Below, piece by piece: positions 23,600-34,790 of a stretch of DNA of 64,000 nucleotides. Position numbers and translations under genes: made by a program. The notes below the pieces were generated by a model, which made no database searches, was not told the DNA's origin, and saw nothing but the letters and a program-made list of their open reading frames with translations. Numbering within the stretch: the stretch's first letter is position 1; each line of letters starts with the position of its first letter. This DNA is from Epiperipatus broadwayi (lineage: Eukaryota > Onychophora > Udeonychophora > Euonychophora > Peripatidae): contig JAQFVV010000013.1 in NCBI GenBank assembly GCA_028023455.1, forward strand, positions 12,438,579-12,502,578, read 5' to 3'.

Positions 23600-24763
23600 G
23601 TATGTGAAAGTTAGGGAAGATTATCATTGAAAAACACGGCAATGGCTATTAGATATTAATTAATATAAAACAATACGTTTTTGCATGGCTATTACTAATT
23701 AAGCAATCTTTCAAAACACGTTTATCAAAGGATTAATTGATAAGGAATTTGACAACAGATCTTTGCCGGAGATATCAGAAAGACAACACGTTGCAGATAT
23801 AAATAGACCTTTTTTATCGGACAGTCATTCATTCCACAAATTAATTGAGTTGAGACAATCAGTTCACAAAGTTATTGAGAGAGTGCAGTTCGGAAATTAA
23901 TTGAGTCAGCTAAGAAACAAAATGCAGTGCTGAGAAAATTTTGGAACGCACGTTCACCTCCAGCCCAGATGTCCGAGAAAACAGCAGATCTGCTCGTGAA
24001 ATAATGTCAGCTTAACATCTTAGAAAATCTCCGTCAGTATCTATTTGTCTCCGATAGCAATAATCGTGAAAATCAGGAAACTCAGCAAGGAAACGTCCCA
24101 GCCGGCTGGTAAGCATTTATAATGGAAATATCCTCACCGAAAGCAGCCTCCAAAGAACAAAATTCTACGTCAACATTCAAAATCCTAGGTAAAACATTTG
24201 CTTATTTCATTCTATACTGTAATAGCCATTGCATTTCATTAATTCGTGCGAATCCTCCAAGAGTCTAATTATATGAACTCGATATCATACATAAATGAAC
24301 TATTGATGTGTGTGATTAAATTTCAAATGCTATGTAATACTTTAATATTATTATGTGTGTGCATGAGTTAATATGTGCGTGATCCTTATATCAATATTAT
24401 TAGTTAAATTAGATAAATACCAGTGTTTTGTTATGAAAGTAAACAAGAATATTTAAACTAGTTTAGAAATGTTAATTTAAAATATGCGTGTGTTTTATTA
24501 GAATGTTTAAATTTAGTAAATAAATGTTAGTTAATAAATTATCTTTAAAATTAAACTTTATTTGTCGGTCAATTCTTTTTATCAATCCTTTTACCAAATT
24601 CTTTTTATCAATTCTTTTTAACAAATTCTTTTATTAATTCTTTTAATCACTAATTAAGTATAATCTATTAGTGATTACAAACGGCTGAGCTAGTCGTGGA
24701 TTTAGGCGTTGGGTTAGTTGCCACTATTCAAAGTGCGTTGTCTATTCTTTTAGAATAAGCAGC
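23600..24763 (+). repeat. Putative LTR ending in front of a tRNA primer-binding site
   Basis: Sequence ending ...AAGCA just before TGGCGCCCGTG (24764-24774) looks like the 3' edge of an LTR followed by a tRNA primer-binding site. Consistent internal signals are a TATAAATA box (23798-23805), an initiator-like ACAGTC about 23 bp downstream, and AATAAA at about 24517. A short degenerate tandem array of about 18 bp (AATTCTTTTTATCAA type) occupies 24570-24650. The 5' edge is not defined (23600 is a guess), and I could not find a partner LTR. Confidence 0.45.
23798..23805 (+). promoter_or_regulatory. TATA box of the putative LTR promoter
   Basis: TATAAATA lies 18-25 bp upstream of GGACAGTCATTC, which has an initiator-like core. 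The position within the presumed LTR, about 960 bp before the primer-binding site, is plausible for a U3/R boundary. Confidence 0.4.
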
Positions 24764-24774
24764 TGGCGCCCGTG
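24764..24774 (+). other. Putative primer-binding site TGGCGCCCGTG
   Basis: TGGCGCC is the complement of the 3' end of certain tRNAs (a lysine-type primer in many LTR elements) and is placed two bases after a CA-ending segment. About 235 bp of leader-like sequence follow, including a stem formed by CCGGTGTTTCGAAT and ATTCGAACACGG (24930-24960). No gag frame follows. Confidence 0.45.
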
Positions 24775-25019
24775 TTTATACACAAACAAAAAAAGTGCTT
24801 TGAACTTGGTGTTGAACTCAACAGTCGAGAAGAAGTTATGTCCTGGAAATGTAACGTTAGTTATATACTTTATAGCTATCGTTTGGGCATACATACTCTC
24901 CGAGTATGTTCTTCTCTGCCTAAGAGGCCGGTGTTTCGAATACACATATTCGAACACGGTTCAATATATATATATTACTAGTTCAATTCCTGAAATGCAT
25001 GCTGCCTTTTAACTCATCA

Positions 25020-25380
25020 TTCTAGTTAATATAAAAAACTACTGAAGTATGTAGTCATATTATTTATAATTTATATAATAAAATTTATTTTTTAAAAAAT
25101 CACAGAATAATGAGTACAAGAAATATTGATTACCCATAAAGAGTACATTTATAAAATCACCAACTATAGAATTATTATAAAGATAATGTTAATTAAAAAT
25201 AATTAACAAATATTATATAAAAAAAAGAAAAAGTTCAAAACTATTAGTTATTTATTTTTATTGAAAACTAGTTTTGAAATTTATTTTGTAATTATAAAAT
25301 TAAAGATATTTTTCACGAAACAGTAAAATTTTTCTGTGGAACAGCCTATTCATCAGCATTTGAGAAATCCTGGTTTAGAA
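25020..25380 (+). mobile_element. Right part of the hAT-like element, ending TCCTG + GTTTAGAA
   Basis: The end TTGAGAAATCCTG (to 25372) is the inverted counterpart of hAT ends of the CAGGNTTTCTCAA type. It is followed by GTTTAGAA (25373-25380), identical to the octamer at 10858-10865. The inner boundary near 25020 is approximate. The interior is AT-rich without transposase, so the original element was probably non-autonomous. Confidence 0.6.
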
Positions 25381-25865
25381 CTTCATCTTAAATTTAGTAT
25401 TTCGAATGTAAAGAATACTTTTTGAACCTCTGGTCAAGCCGGCAATAATAGAAGAGAGATGAAAAATACCACTGGAATCATTCATTATATTCTATATTAT
25501 CTTGTGTGTCATTACTAATAGTTAAATATAAGTGGGATTAGTATAAATAAAAATTGAATTTGTGTAAAAACATTTAATAATTCAATTGCATGATAAAAAT
25601 AATCCATTATATAACTAAGGCATGACCATAAACTTTCATATAAACATTGCCATATGTATATGCACAAATCATGCTTTTTTATAACTTGATATTGATTATT
25701 AGAAAATAGTAAGCAATGACAGCTTACAAACAATTACAATTAGTTTTAATACTTACTGATTGGGCAATTATACCTAACTTTAGGTAGAGATTTTAACATA
25801 TAACAAATGTAAATATTATAAAAATTGTTTTAATATATATATATTAACTTTTCATTTCTTTTTAG
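25381..25865. other. Last part of the 18.8-kb intron
   Basis: AT-rich DNA between the nested island and the terminal exon. It ends in a good polypyrimidine tract (TTTCATTTCTTTTTAG). No other feature seen. Confidence 0.5.
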
Positions 25866-25986
25866 GATCATGACTCTCTGGGCAAAAGATGATGGGAAGT
25901 ACAAGATTAAAGTTCAGATGATGAATTATGACCCTGTAACCTTGGCTAACTTTTTCATACAGTTATTACAATTGAAGGATGATTAA
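25866..25986 (+). CDS. Terminal coding exon of the unidentified gene (partner of 6911-7061)
   Basis: The acceptor TTTCTTTTTAG ends at 25865. The first base completes the AG left by the donor at 7061, giving AGG (Arg), and the frame then stays open for 39 codons to TAA at 25984-25986. It encodes pieces such as MTLWAKDDGKYKIKVQMMN and a C-terminal ANFFIQLLQLKDD. With the upstream exon this gives about 89 C-terminal residues with alternating hydrophobic/polar strands followed by a likely amphipathic helix, which suggests a small globular C-terminal domain. I do not recognise the family. AATAAA at 26055, 69 bp after the stop, supports it being the last exon. Confidence 0.75.
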
Positions 25987-26054
25987 ATATTTTTTTATTA
26001 TATAAAAAGACTAAAATCTCATATATATATAATATTAATAAATTTGGTGCTTTC

Positions 26055-26060
26055 AATAAA
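26055..26060 (+). terminator. Polyadenylation signal AATAAA
   Basis: A canonical AATAAA, overlapping with a second ATAAAA, lies about 70 bp after the stop codon at 25986, the expected position for a short 3' UTR. Confidence 0.6.
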
Positions 26061-26089
26061 ATAAAATATGTAATAATGAAAGATTGGAT

Positions 26090-27500
26090 TTTTAAAACTA
26101 TTATTAAGAGTACTTCAGAGAAAAAAAAGATAACTTGAATAGTTTGAACATGCTTAGAATGAAGAAATTAGAAAAGGATCCCTTAAAAGAAATAAAAGAT
26201 ATCCAAAACAAAGCTAATAAGATATATTTGAAAGATATTAAAAGGTGTTCTAGACAAAGCTGGCAGGACATATAAGGGAAATAAAAAAGAAATGTCATAG
26301 ATATAGCCACCAGTTGACTATTAATGAATGAGGAATAAAAATATTAGAGCTAAGCCTTATTAGAAGAAAAAAGAATGTTGAGTAGATATAGAGAAGCAGT
26401 GACAACATAAAAAAATCCACAAGAATTTAGTAAAAAAAAATTGTAAATAACAAAAATCTCATGAAATTTCTACATTTAAATAGTAGTAGCATCTGCACTC
26501 AAAGCTATAGAAATGATTTATCTGCCAACTTAATTTTTCCCCAATACTAGACGATTCAGAAATACCGTATCTACAATGGTTTTCAATCTTGTTTTGTGGA
26601 ATTGCAAAGTTTTAGTTTTGTTAGTTAATTAGTTTTGTCTCTTTTTTTATTAAAATTATGCTTCCTTTAATATGTCTATCATTTTATTTTTACTATTGGA
26701 TGAAAGTTTTGATGTTGTGCCTTTCTTCTTTTTGTGCAGTGGAAACATTTAATTTTTATTGCTGTCTTATTCTATCTCTCTCTCTAAAATTGATTAGTTT
26801 TTTTTATTAAACTTCATGATTATTTTTTCATTTTTTCCATCAATTCTTATATGTGAACAAAATTGATAGTATTTTAATGTTTTTATATTCTTGTGACTTT
26901 TAAATCTTCTTTCTTTCTCTATTAGAATTTGTTTCCTCATTTTAAAATTTGGCTTAAAATTGTCATTACCACTAATTTATCACCACTTTTTAAATAAGTT
27001 TTTGATTTCATTCTCTGTCTTTTCTAACTTTTGAGCATAGTAGACAGATTCTTTACAAACTTTTCTGCTAATTTTATTTTGAAATCATGTCTTATCTCCA
27101 CAATATACTTTTTTTGAAATTATTTATAATTTTCTTGTTCTTCAGTTTTATGTTCCATTATTTACTCAAGTCAACCTTATTGCAAACTTCCATATATTCT
27201 TTTTTATTAGTTGAGTAACTCTCCAAAATGATTTGTTCTTTATTTCCTTTTTTGAAAATTTGCTTTTAAACAATGTCATTTTGTATTTATTAATTTTTAT
27301 ACAGAGAACACTATTGACAAGTTGTGTCTTTAATGTTTAAACAATTGTCCTCCATTCTGAAAATGTGAAATTATTGTCAATCTTTCCCCCTCCTTTACAT
27401 AAAGCATTATTTATAGGGCTTCAGTACCATTAATTCTAATATTTTTTTAAGAATATTTATTTATTGATATCCTAGATGAAAATAAAAGCATCAAAGGTAT
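26090..27500. other. Decayed repeat-like sequence, not assigned
   Basis: The plus strand of 26100-26440 is purine-rich and Lys/Glu/Asn-coding in short pieces. The segment 26570-27470 is T-rich and reads Lys-rich on the minus strand. Both resemble the linker regions of LINE ORFs seen elsewhere in the window, but I find no RT motif and no tail, so I do not name an element. Confidence 0.3.
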
Positions 27501-28178
27501 AACCATCTCGATATTGGCAGGAAATTGATTTCTGTAATAAGAAAAAGAATTCCGTATATTTACTACATCTTCTGAGTTGTCCAACATGTTAAATGAAGAA
27601 GACAAGCAATTAAATCTATAAAAAAGAAAAAGGCAATGATGAAATTATAAATGGTATCTTAGAAGTATATGAAGAAAGAGAAAAATTGTTGGCAAAGTTA
27701 AAAAACAAATGTTTAAATAATAAAGATGTATCAGATGATTGGCAAAATGCAGTACTAATAGTGATATTTAAAAATGATGATAAAGAAGATATTAGAAATC
27801 ACAGATCTATATATAAAATTTTTACGCAGATAATTACAACTCATCTACAGTGAATATTGGATTTTAATCAACCAAAATTTCAAAATGAATTTAAAAGTGG
27901 TTTTAGAACAATAGATCACATTCGAGTATTAAAACAAATTATAGAAAGGAAATATAAACTGTTGTTATGCTTTGGATTTGTAGATTATAAAAGGCACTTT
28001 TTCAGTAATTAAAGCATTCAATCTCAAGATATAGACCATGGATATTGTTATATTTTGAATAATATCTATCAAAATACAATGATTAAAATACATAGTGATA
28101 ATAAGATTAACATTGAAGAGTATACTCCATAACTCCAAAACTTTTTATAGCAGTTTTGCAAAAACTATTTCCTGGACT

Positions 28179-29088
28179 GTTTCACAAAAGTAAACTGTAA
28201 TAGTGTTATCATATTTGACATTTTATTCAGTGTGATGGCACTGTGATTTCTATTTTTCTGCATTACTGTATATGTTAAATTATGATGTGTGACAAGCTGC
28301 AGTGACTTTTTCTAAGAAGCTTCCATTTTTAATGTGTTAATTTTAAAAAGAATCCAAGAGATGTCGGCAGTATACAGACCTTTGTCTGTAATTGACAGCA
28401 CATTCTATTGTTCTGACAAAGCTATGGAGAAGGTGGCAATTTGTGATTGGCTGATACTTTAGATTCATTTCCCCTGCTGCTAAATATCACACAAAATGTG
28501 ATTTTCATAATTGTTAATTAGTATACTGTAATATTTTTGTTAAAAGACTTATTATTAAACCAAAAACTATATCACTAGGGGAGGGGGGTTGTCTCTGAAA
28601 ACATTTTATTTTTAAAAAGGCAACTCTTAGAAAGTATATGAAATATGTTACGAAAAACGGAAATTACCACAGACAAGCCATTAGAGGCTAAAAAGAAAAT
28701 CGTTTTTGTAAAAACTGTAAAATATTTTAATAACAATAATTTATTAACTTTTAGATTTTTTTTTGTTTCTTTGATGATAACTAATTCTAAATATCATTTT
28801 TTAATAACATAAACTTCTATATTTAATATTTCATTCTTTTAACTTTTTTGACTAGATATCGTGAAGCCAATAACAACATTTGCCTTTGTTATTATTGGTA
28901 AGATTTACAGTTAGATATTTATTTTCACAATTTTAAAATATTAATTTTTCATGTTTTAGAATTTTAATTAGAAGGCTTAACTATTTCTAATATAGTATAC
29001 AAATAAATTTTATAATATATGTAAAATTAATTGCACACAAAAAAATCAAATATGGCATCATAGTAAAAAATATTAATCACTAGAGACT
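28179..29088. mobile_element. 0.9-kb insertion of unknown type in the RTE-like LINE
   Basis: The RTE reading frame stops at CCTGGACT (28178) and resumes with ATTCAAAAATTTG after 29088. Joining the two sides restores a plausible RTE frame, so about 910 bp were inserted. GACT occurs at both edges (28175-28178 and 29085-29088), a possible 4-bp target duplication. The insert has no terminal inverted repeats that I can see and no TG...CA ends. A GC-richer part (28370-28490) contains a GATTGGCTGAT CCAAT-type motif, and a short hairpin lies near 28867-28900. Class unknown. Confidence 0.55.
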
Positions 29089-29281
29089 ATTCAAAAATTT
29101 GGGGATCGGATTGACACTGAAAGAATTAAAGTGGAAAATTATGTGCAAGTTAAAGTAAATGGAAATTATTTAAGTCATCTGGATTTTTCAGATGCTATTA
29201 TTTTTGCAAATAATGTCAGGAAATGCTGCAAGAATTATCAGATGAATTTAAGAAAGTAGAAATAAAGATAAATGCTAAAAA

Positions 29282-29696
29282 GACTAAAGCAGGGGTCCCC
29301 AACCCTATGCCCGCGGGCACCATGGTGCCCGCAGACTATTTTACATGTGCCCGCCGCTATCCTAACATGATAAAAAATTATTTATTTGATACAAATAAAT
29401 TTAATTTTTAAAATTTCTTATAAATTATTGTATTATATTGTAATCAAATTGTAGGGCATACTATACTTTTACAGCGTAAAAATATAAATGTTAATTATAT
29501 GTTAAAATTTTATTTTTGAAAAAAGTATTTTTTTGTATATTATGTGTATTATTGATAATATCCAACTATAAATTTACATTGAAAAAATAAATGATGCCCG
29601 CCATCTGGTTGAAACAAATAAATGGTGCCCGCCACCTGGCCGATATTATAGAATGTGCTCTTAAGTGCAAAAAGGTTGGGGACTCCTGGACTAAAG
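29282..29696. mobile_element. hAT MITE with exact 8-bp target duplication GACTAAAG
   Basis: The element proper is 29290-29688 (399 bp). Its left end CAGGGGTCCCCAACC is mirrored by the right end GGTTGGGGACTCCTG with one mismatch. GACTAAAG is present on both sides (29282-29289 and 29689-29696). CAGGGG ends with an 8-bp duplication are diagnostic of hAT transposons. The ends carry GC-rich GCCCGC motifs, while the middle is AT-rich and non-coding. It sits inside the RTE-like LINE ORF, between codons for NAKKTKA and the continuation. Confidence 0.93.
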
Positions 29697-30270
29697 TAAC
29701 ATGTTAACAACTACAAATACTTTGGTCAGACTATAAAGACAGATGAAATCATAATGGATGAAATTAATAACAGAATTAAATTTGGATTGAGTGCTTTTGG
29801 TAGAAATAACTTAATATTAAAAGAAAATGTGCCTATCTGTTTGAAAAGGAAAGTTTTTAATAAATATGTTTTAGCAATTTTTTATTTTTTTGACATATAA
29901 TAGAAGAGCAATACAGAGACTGCAGATCACTCACTAAACTATAAAGAGATTATATTCGGAATAACAATAAGGGATTGAAAATGAAATATATGAGTAAGAG
30001 ATTAAACAGCTGTTACTGATATCATTGAAAGAATTAAGAGATTGAAGTCGAACTGGTCTGGGCATATTTCTAAAAGAGATGATAGTAGATGAACTAATGT
30101 AATCTTAAACCAGATTCCAAAAGACCTAGAAAGAGATCACATTTGAGATAGATAGGTGAAATAAGGAAGTGTGCTAGGATGATAGGGAGAAAGGAGGCGA
30201 GGGATTCAGAAAAACAGGATTAAAGTTGGAGAAACTTTTATCCTGCAGTGGATCTATAATGGGTGAAAAT

Positions 30271-32167
30271 GATGATGGTTCCCATTTAGAAGAATCTAGA
30301 CTGCATCTACCGATTTCAGACAACTTTTAACAAACATTATATTGCCAAAGATATATTTTGTAATTGATTTAATTTAATATAATTTCCCCAATATAAATTC
30401 AATAATTTAATTTCGAAGATGCACAGATTACGATATCATATATATATATAATCAAACAATTTGTTAATGATGTAAAAGAAAAAAAGATTGATATAAAAAA
30501 TATCTATTTAACATAAAAACTAAACAAAATCTTATTATTAAAGGCAACAAAATATCATAGTTTCAGCTTATATATTGCATTTCCGTAGCAAATTCTGTAT
30601 TATTTAGCATTCATTGATTCATCAAGTTTGCATGACGGAGTGGAGGGGGGGGGGAAGCTATTTAAATAATGTTATTCAAATAAATTTCTTTTATCTTGAT
30701 GCTTTTGATTGGAAATGATTCTTGAGTTGGTCTCATTCATGCGTAACAGATTAATAAAGCCAAATGTGAAATCCCCCTATGAAAACTAAACTTGAAATTT
30801 TATTTTACAAAACATTAGCTTTGCTGAATATCATTAGATTTCCAGTTTAACAAATTTAATAATTAATTCTTTTTTTGTTTTAATTTTTATCTAAAAAATC
30901 TATAAAACTCAGTTTTAAATGTGAAAAAATTTACAAAATAAAAGCTGATTTATGTGATATATATCTTTCAAAGATAGAATAAAAAAGCAGTGTCAAAAAA
31001 ATTTTGACCTCAAAGATCAATGAATTTATCTTATTAAATCTTCGTTTTGGATTACAATATAGTTCTTTCAGTTTTCAGAAATCGAATGGGCTAGAGCAAA
31101 TTGCTAAACTCTCTTATCAAAATCTTGAGAGAAATAAAAAAATTTAGAAATCCTATAATCTGCCAACTTTTAAAGTACGAGATCTCTCCAAAATACATTA
31201 ACTTGTCTTCTGGATAGTATATTTAAAATTGTTACATTTCTATTTACCATTGTCAAACTCACTTCATTCACAACATTGAAATCATCCACCTCATATAAAT
31301 ACAATAATGATTATTACTAATTTTATAAACTAGAGATTATCTCTAGCACAGATATAAACTTTAAACCTATTAAATATAAATATCAGTTAAAGATTAATAT
31401 AACTGATTTTTTTAAATTTTAAACATACACACATATGGAGTTATTCACCTTTCTCTTTCCCATGTGTAATATCTTTATAGATATATTAAACAACCTCCAT
31501 CCTTCCAGATTCTTTTTAAATTCATATAAATAAAGATACAATAAAAGACAAATGACTCCCAAAATACATTTCGTGCTGAACCAGCATTCATCAGTTGGCC
31601 CAGGTCACTATCTCCCATATATATATGAATTTAAAATCTTCAGCTCATTGTGATATATAGCACAATAGAAAATTGCAGAGTGAAGAAAAACTTATTGAAC
31701 TTAAATTAAAACATTCAATACTGTATGATTGGAATGGCCCAGAAAGAGGATATCGAATAACATCTAGTTGTAAAATAATAAAAATGTTATTAGCAAACAA
31801 TATACAAAACCATTCCAACTATACAGGCATTGATATCCCCCCCTCCCCAAAAAAATAAATAAAGAATTTAAAATAAAATAAAAAATATATTTGTAAAATA
31901 AAGTAATATTTTACATTAGTCTAAATGTAAATGATGCTAGTTTTAATTGTAAAATGTTCTAGAAAAATTCATATAAACCCACTCCTCAACCTGGTGTGAC
32001 AATCTACTACTAGTCATCTTTGATGAAGTAGCCTAATTGGCTAGATTATCATTTTAAATTCACTATTCATGAATTTAAATATCATCAGTTCAATTCTCAT
32101 GCTAATGCTGCCACTAGTCAGGCCAATATCATCTAAAGAAGAGACAATAATAATACCATTTGAAATA
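30271..32167. other. Unassigned AT-rich DNA with one short repeat copy
   Basis: Mostly featureless. At about 31548-31640 the sequence around GTGCTGAACCAGCATTCATC and CAGTTGGCCCAGGTCACTA matches, in reverse complement, the stretch at 35480-35560. It is therefore a copy of the repeat described at 35171-35646. A G-run lies at 30643-30653. Confidence 0.45.
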
Positions 32168-32646
32168 TTATATACCAGGAGTAGCCAACTTTTGTGTTCA
32201 TAAGATATACTTTTTATTTTAAAAATGTGTTGCGATCGATTTGTTGTCATAGGTGTAGTCTAAGTGAAGGGAGGTGTGAAATACAATACATACTATTTTT
32301 ATATATCTACCTAGTAAAAAATAATTATTTAACGGGCCAAAAAAACTCATGTCCAGGGGAATTAAAGCATCATGAGTAATTATTAACAGTATTTATCAAT
32401 TCAAATTAGCTACATTAAATCAAGATTAAACATATTATTTTCAATAATGATACGGCTTAGTGGACTTCACCTATCTAAAATTGAAAAAAAAAATTAGAAA
32501 AACAAAAATAACAAAAAAATCTTAACTTAATTTGTTTCACTCATTACCCAACACCTCTTCCCAGATTAGCCTCGCGATGGACCCAAAATAGCTTTGCGAT
32601 CGACTGGTGGATCGCGATAGACTTGTTGGCCACCCCTGTTATATTG
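32168..32646. mobile_element. Second hAT MITE
   Basis: The element proper is 32176-32638 (463 bp). Left end CAGGAGTAGCCAAC and right end GTTGGCCACCCCTG are inverted repeats with two mismatches. Flanks read TTATATAC and TTATATTG, an 8-bp duplication with two changes. The subterminal parts contain GCGATCGA motifs in both halves (near 32231 and 32594). No transposase. It is not the same family as the element at 29290. Confidence 0.85.
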
Positions 32647-33069
32647 TAATTTGAATGTTATTATTAAGAGAGAAATGTATTTTTATTAAGAGACAAATGT
32701 ATTTGAAAAGTTTAAATTAAGTTTTAAATTTTTCTCAAAATATTAGATACTTTTTCAAATATTAAAAATTGTTAATAAAAGTTGGTATATCTACTGAAAT
32801 ATTAAGTGTATAATAATAAGTAGACATTCAAAAATGAGTGTGGTCAATTGAACTCCAAAAAGAATAGGAGGGCTACGGCAAAAATGAGTTTTAGTGACCA
32901 TACAAACAAATCTGTGAAGCACAAATGTCCACATATAGAATATGCTGATTCAATTTTACTCAGTAATTTATGATGCTGCCTTCTAATTTCCTTAGTAGAT
33001 AACTTTTCTTTCTAAAATATTTCAACACTATGACTATTCTCTATCTTATCTTCCTAATGAAAAAATTAA

Positions 33070-34790
33070 CATTGCACTTCTTTAGAATGTCTGAGATAAT
33101 CCTTATAATATAAATGGGATCCTCTCCTATGAAATCCATGTTCAAGTTCACCATAAAACATCTTTTTAAGAAGTCTTCCATTGTTCATGTGTTCAATTGA
33201 ATGAAAGGGTGATTTTACAATAGTGGACTTAACAGTATCACATGCTGCAAATTGAAGAACATATTGATTTTATAATCCTTCCATTGTATTTTTAAAATGT
33301 GTCCTTAAATGAAACTTTTCTAATGCCATTATAGTGCACTGATATGGTGTCCAAGTTTCACATTCATACAATAAACAAACACTTTATATACAGCTGAGTT
33401 GCAGTACTTATTTCCCTGATTAAATTCTATATCTTTTAACATGCTATAAATAGAAGCACCATATTCGAGCCTGTGATGAATCTCAACATTTAAGTTCACC
33501 TTTCTATTTATAAAATTATCCTATTAAGTTATTTAAACTGATTTGCAATCTCAAATTGATAACTGTCTACACTCAAAGTTCCTGAGGATTTTCTTCTGAC
33601 ACTGGCTAATAAAGAACTTAACTCTTTTTTAACATCAATAATTAAATCAAGATCTTTATAAGTTTCATTTAAAACATTCTATAAAGTCTTTTTAATTGGC
33701 AAAAATAGCATGATCATCAGCATGTACTGTAAATCCAGAACCCAAGATCAAGTTCTTGCTTTTAAAAGATTCAAATTAAAAATTCCACTATCAAACTTGT
33801 TCCATATCTTGATTCCTGTCTGATTAAGCAATTTGTAAATAATTCTAAAGACTATCATTATAAAAATTGAGACAAAATTGGAGCAAATATACATTCTTGT
33901 TTAGCACCAGTTTTCATTTCAAATACCTTAGATTTTCTACATGTAGTAATACTTCCTCTCATTCCATCATAGAGGTGTATAATATGAATAAATTTTAATA
34001 GACAAGCAACTAATTTCAAACAATGCCATAGACATATCCTATTAAGTGACTCAAATGCTTGACTAAATTAATAAAAGCAATATATAAATCATTCCTATAT
34101 TCTTGACACTTTTCTTGCATTTGCTTAGCAACAAAATCACATCTATAGTGCTTCTTGATTTTCTGGAAACACTTCATCTATAACTGGAATTGCCACAAAC
34201 TTGTCTACTCCATTTGTTTTTAAAAATTGAAACAATTAAAGCATCCTTAAGATTGGATGGCACAACTTCATGAGTCCAGATATTCCTAAAAAATTCCAAT
34301 AGGCTTGAAGTTAACATATTTTAAAACTTGTCAAGTATTTCATCAGGACCTATGGCCTTTTCATTTTTAAGATTACAAAGAGCTGTTTTGACTTCATTAA
34401 GTTGGATATCTTTGACCAAATCTTAATTAGTAGATAAAATGGATATATCATTAAAAGTTATTGTATCAATTCTTGTGTCATTATTCAAAAAATGATTAAA
34501 ATATTCTTTCCACATGTTCAAAATACCACTATATCATATAGGAGAGAGCCATTGCTGGATTTAAGTCATTTCTTAGAATCATATGCTGCTTTCAATGCAT
34601 CAAAAAAAAAAAATCTAGAATGACCATGATCAGCAAATGACTGTCTTCTTTGTATAATTCACAAATCATTTTTGTCTTCTTGTCAGTTATTGGATTTCTG
34701 AATACAGTTCTTTATATTTATTATGAAGTTGTTAATTGAAAATTGAGTGTATATTGTCTTCCAAAAAAATTTTAAAAATATGACTGATTT
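33070..34790 (-). mobile_element. Minus-strand non-LTR retrotransposon remnant
   Basis: Read on the minus strand from right to left, several RT-family blocks appear in order. LCNLKNEKAIGPDEI (about 34380-34335) corresponds to the fingers motif with GPDxI. Then come RCDFVAKQMQEKCQE and NDLYIAFINL (about 34145-34060), resembling the motif A neighbourhood in which DLxKAFD has decayed. The C-terminal part is a VYKVFVYCMN-type block (about 33390), corresponding to the usual kAVVLSTLLYG region, and an ending around THEQWKT (33190). Frameshifts and stops are frequent. Different family from LINE family 1. Confidence 0.6.

Larger units (their letters stand above)
27540..30270 (+). mobile_element. RTE-like LINE, decayed, interrupted by two insertions
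   Basis: RT pieces in order on the plus strand: DDWQNAVLIVIFKNDDKEDI near 27738; ILDFNQPKF and GFRTIDHIRVLKQIIE near 27860-27930; a degraded motif A region (FGFVDYKR) near 27973; then TPKLFIAVLQKLFPGL near 28130; VKVNGNYLSHLDFSDAIIFA near 29150, where FSDA replaces FADD; and EMLQELSDEFKKVEIKINAK near 29224. The C terminus (SNWSGHISKRDDSR near 30045, LNQIPKDLERD near 30106) matches the RTE-type end. A TGATGATGG tail follows at 30268. It carries a 0.9-kb insertion (28179-29088) and a hAT MITE (29290-29688). Confidence 0.75.

Noticed and set aside
24890-24965. Possible tRNA gene around the TTCGAA motif
   Set aside because: No cloverleaf with matching acceptor stem or A-box at the right distance could be drawn; a simple stem explains the motif.
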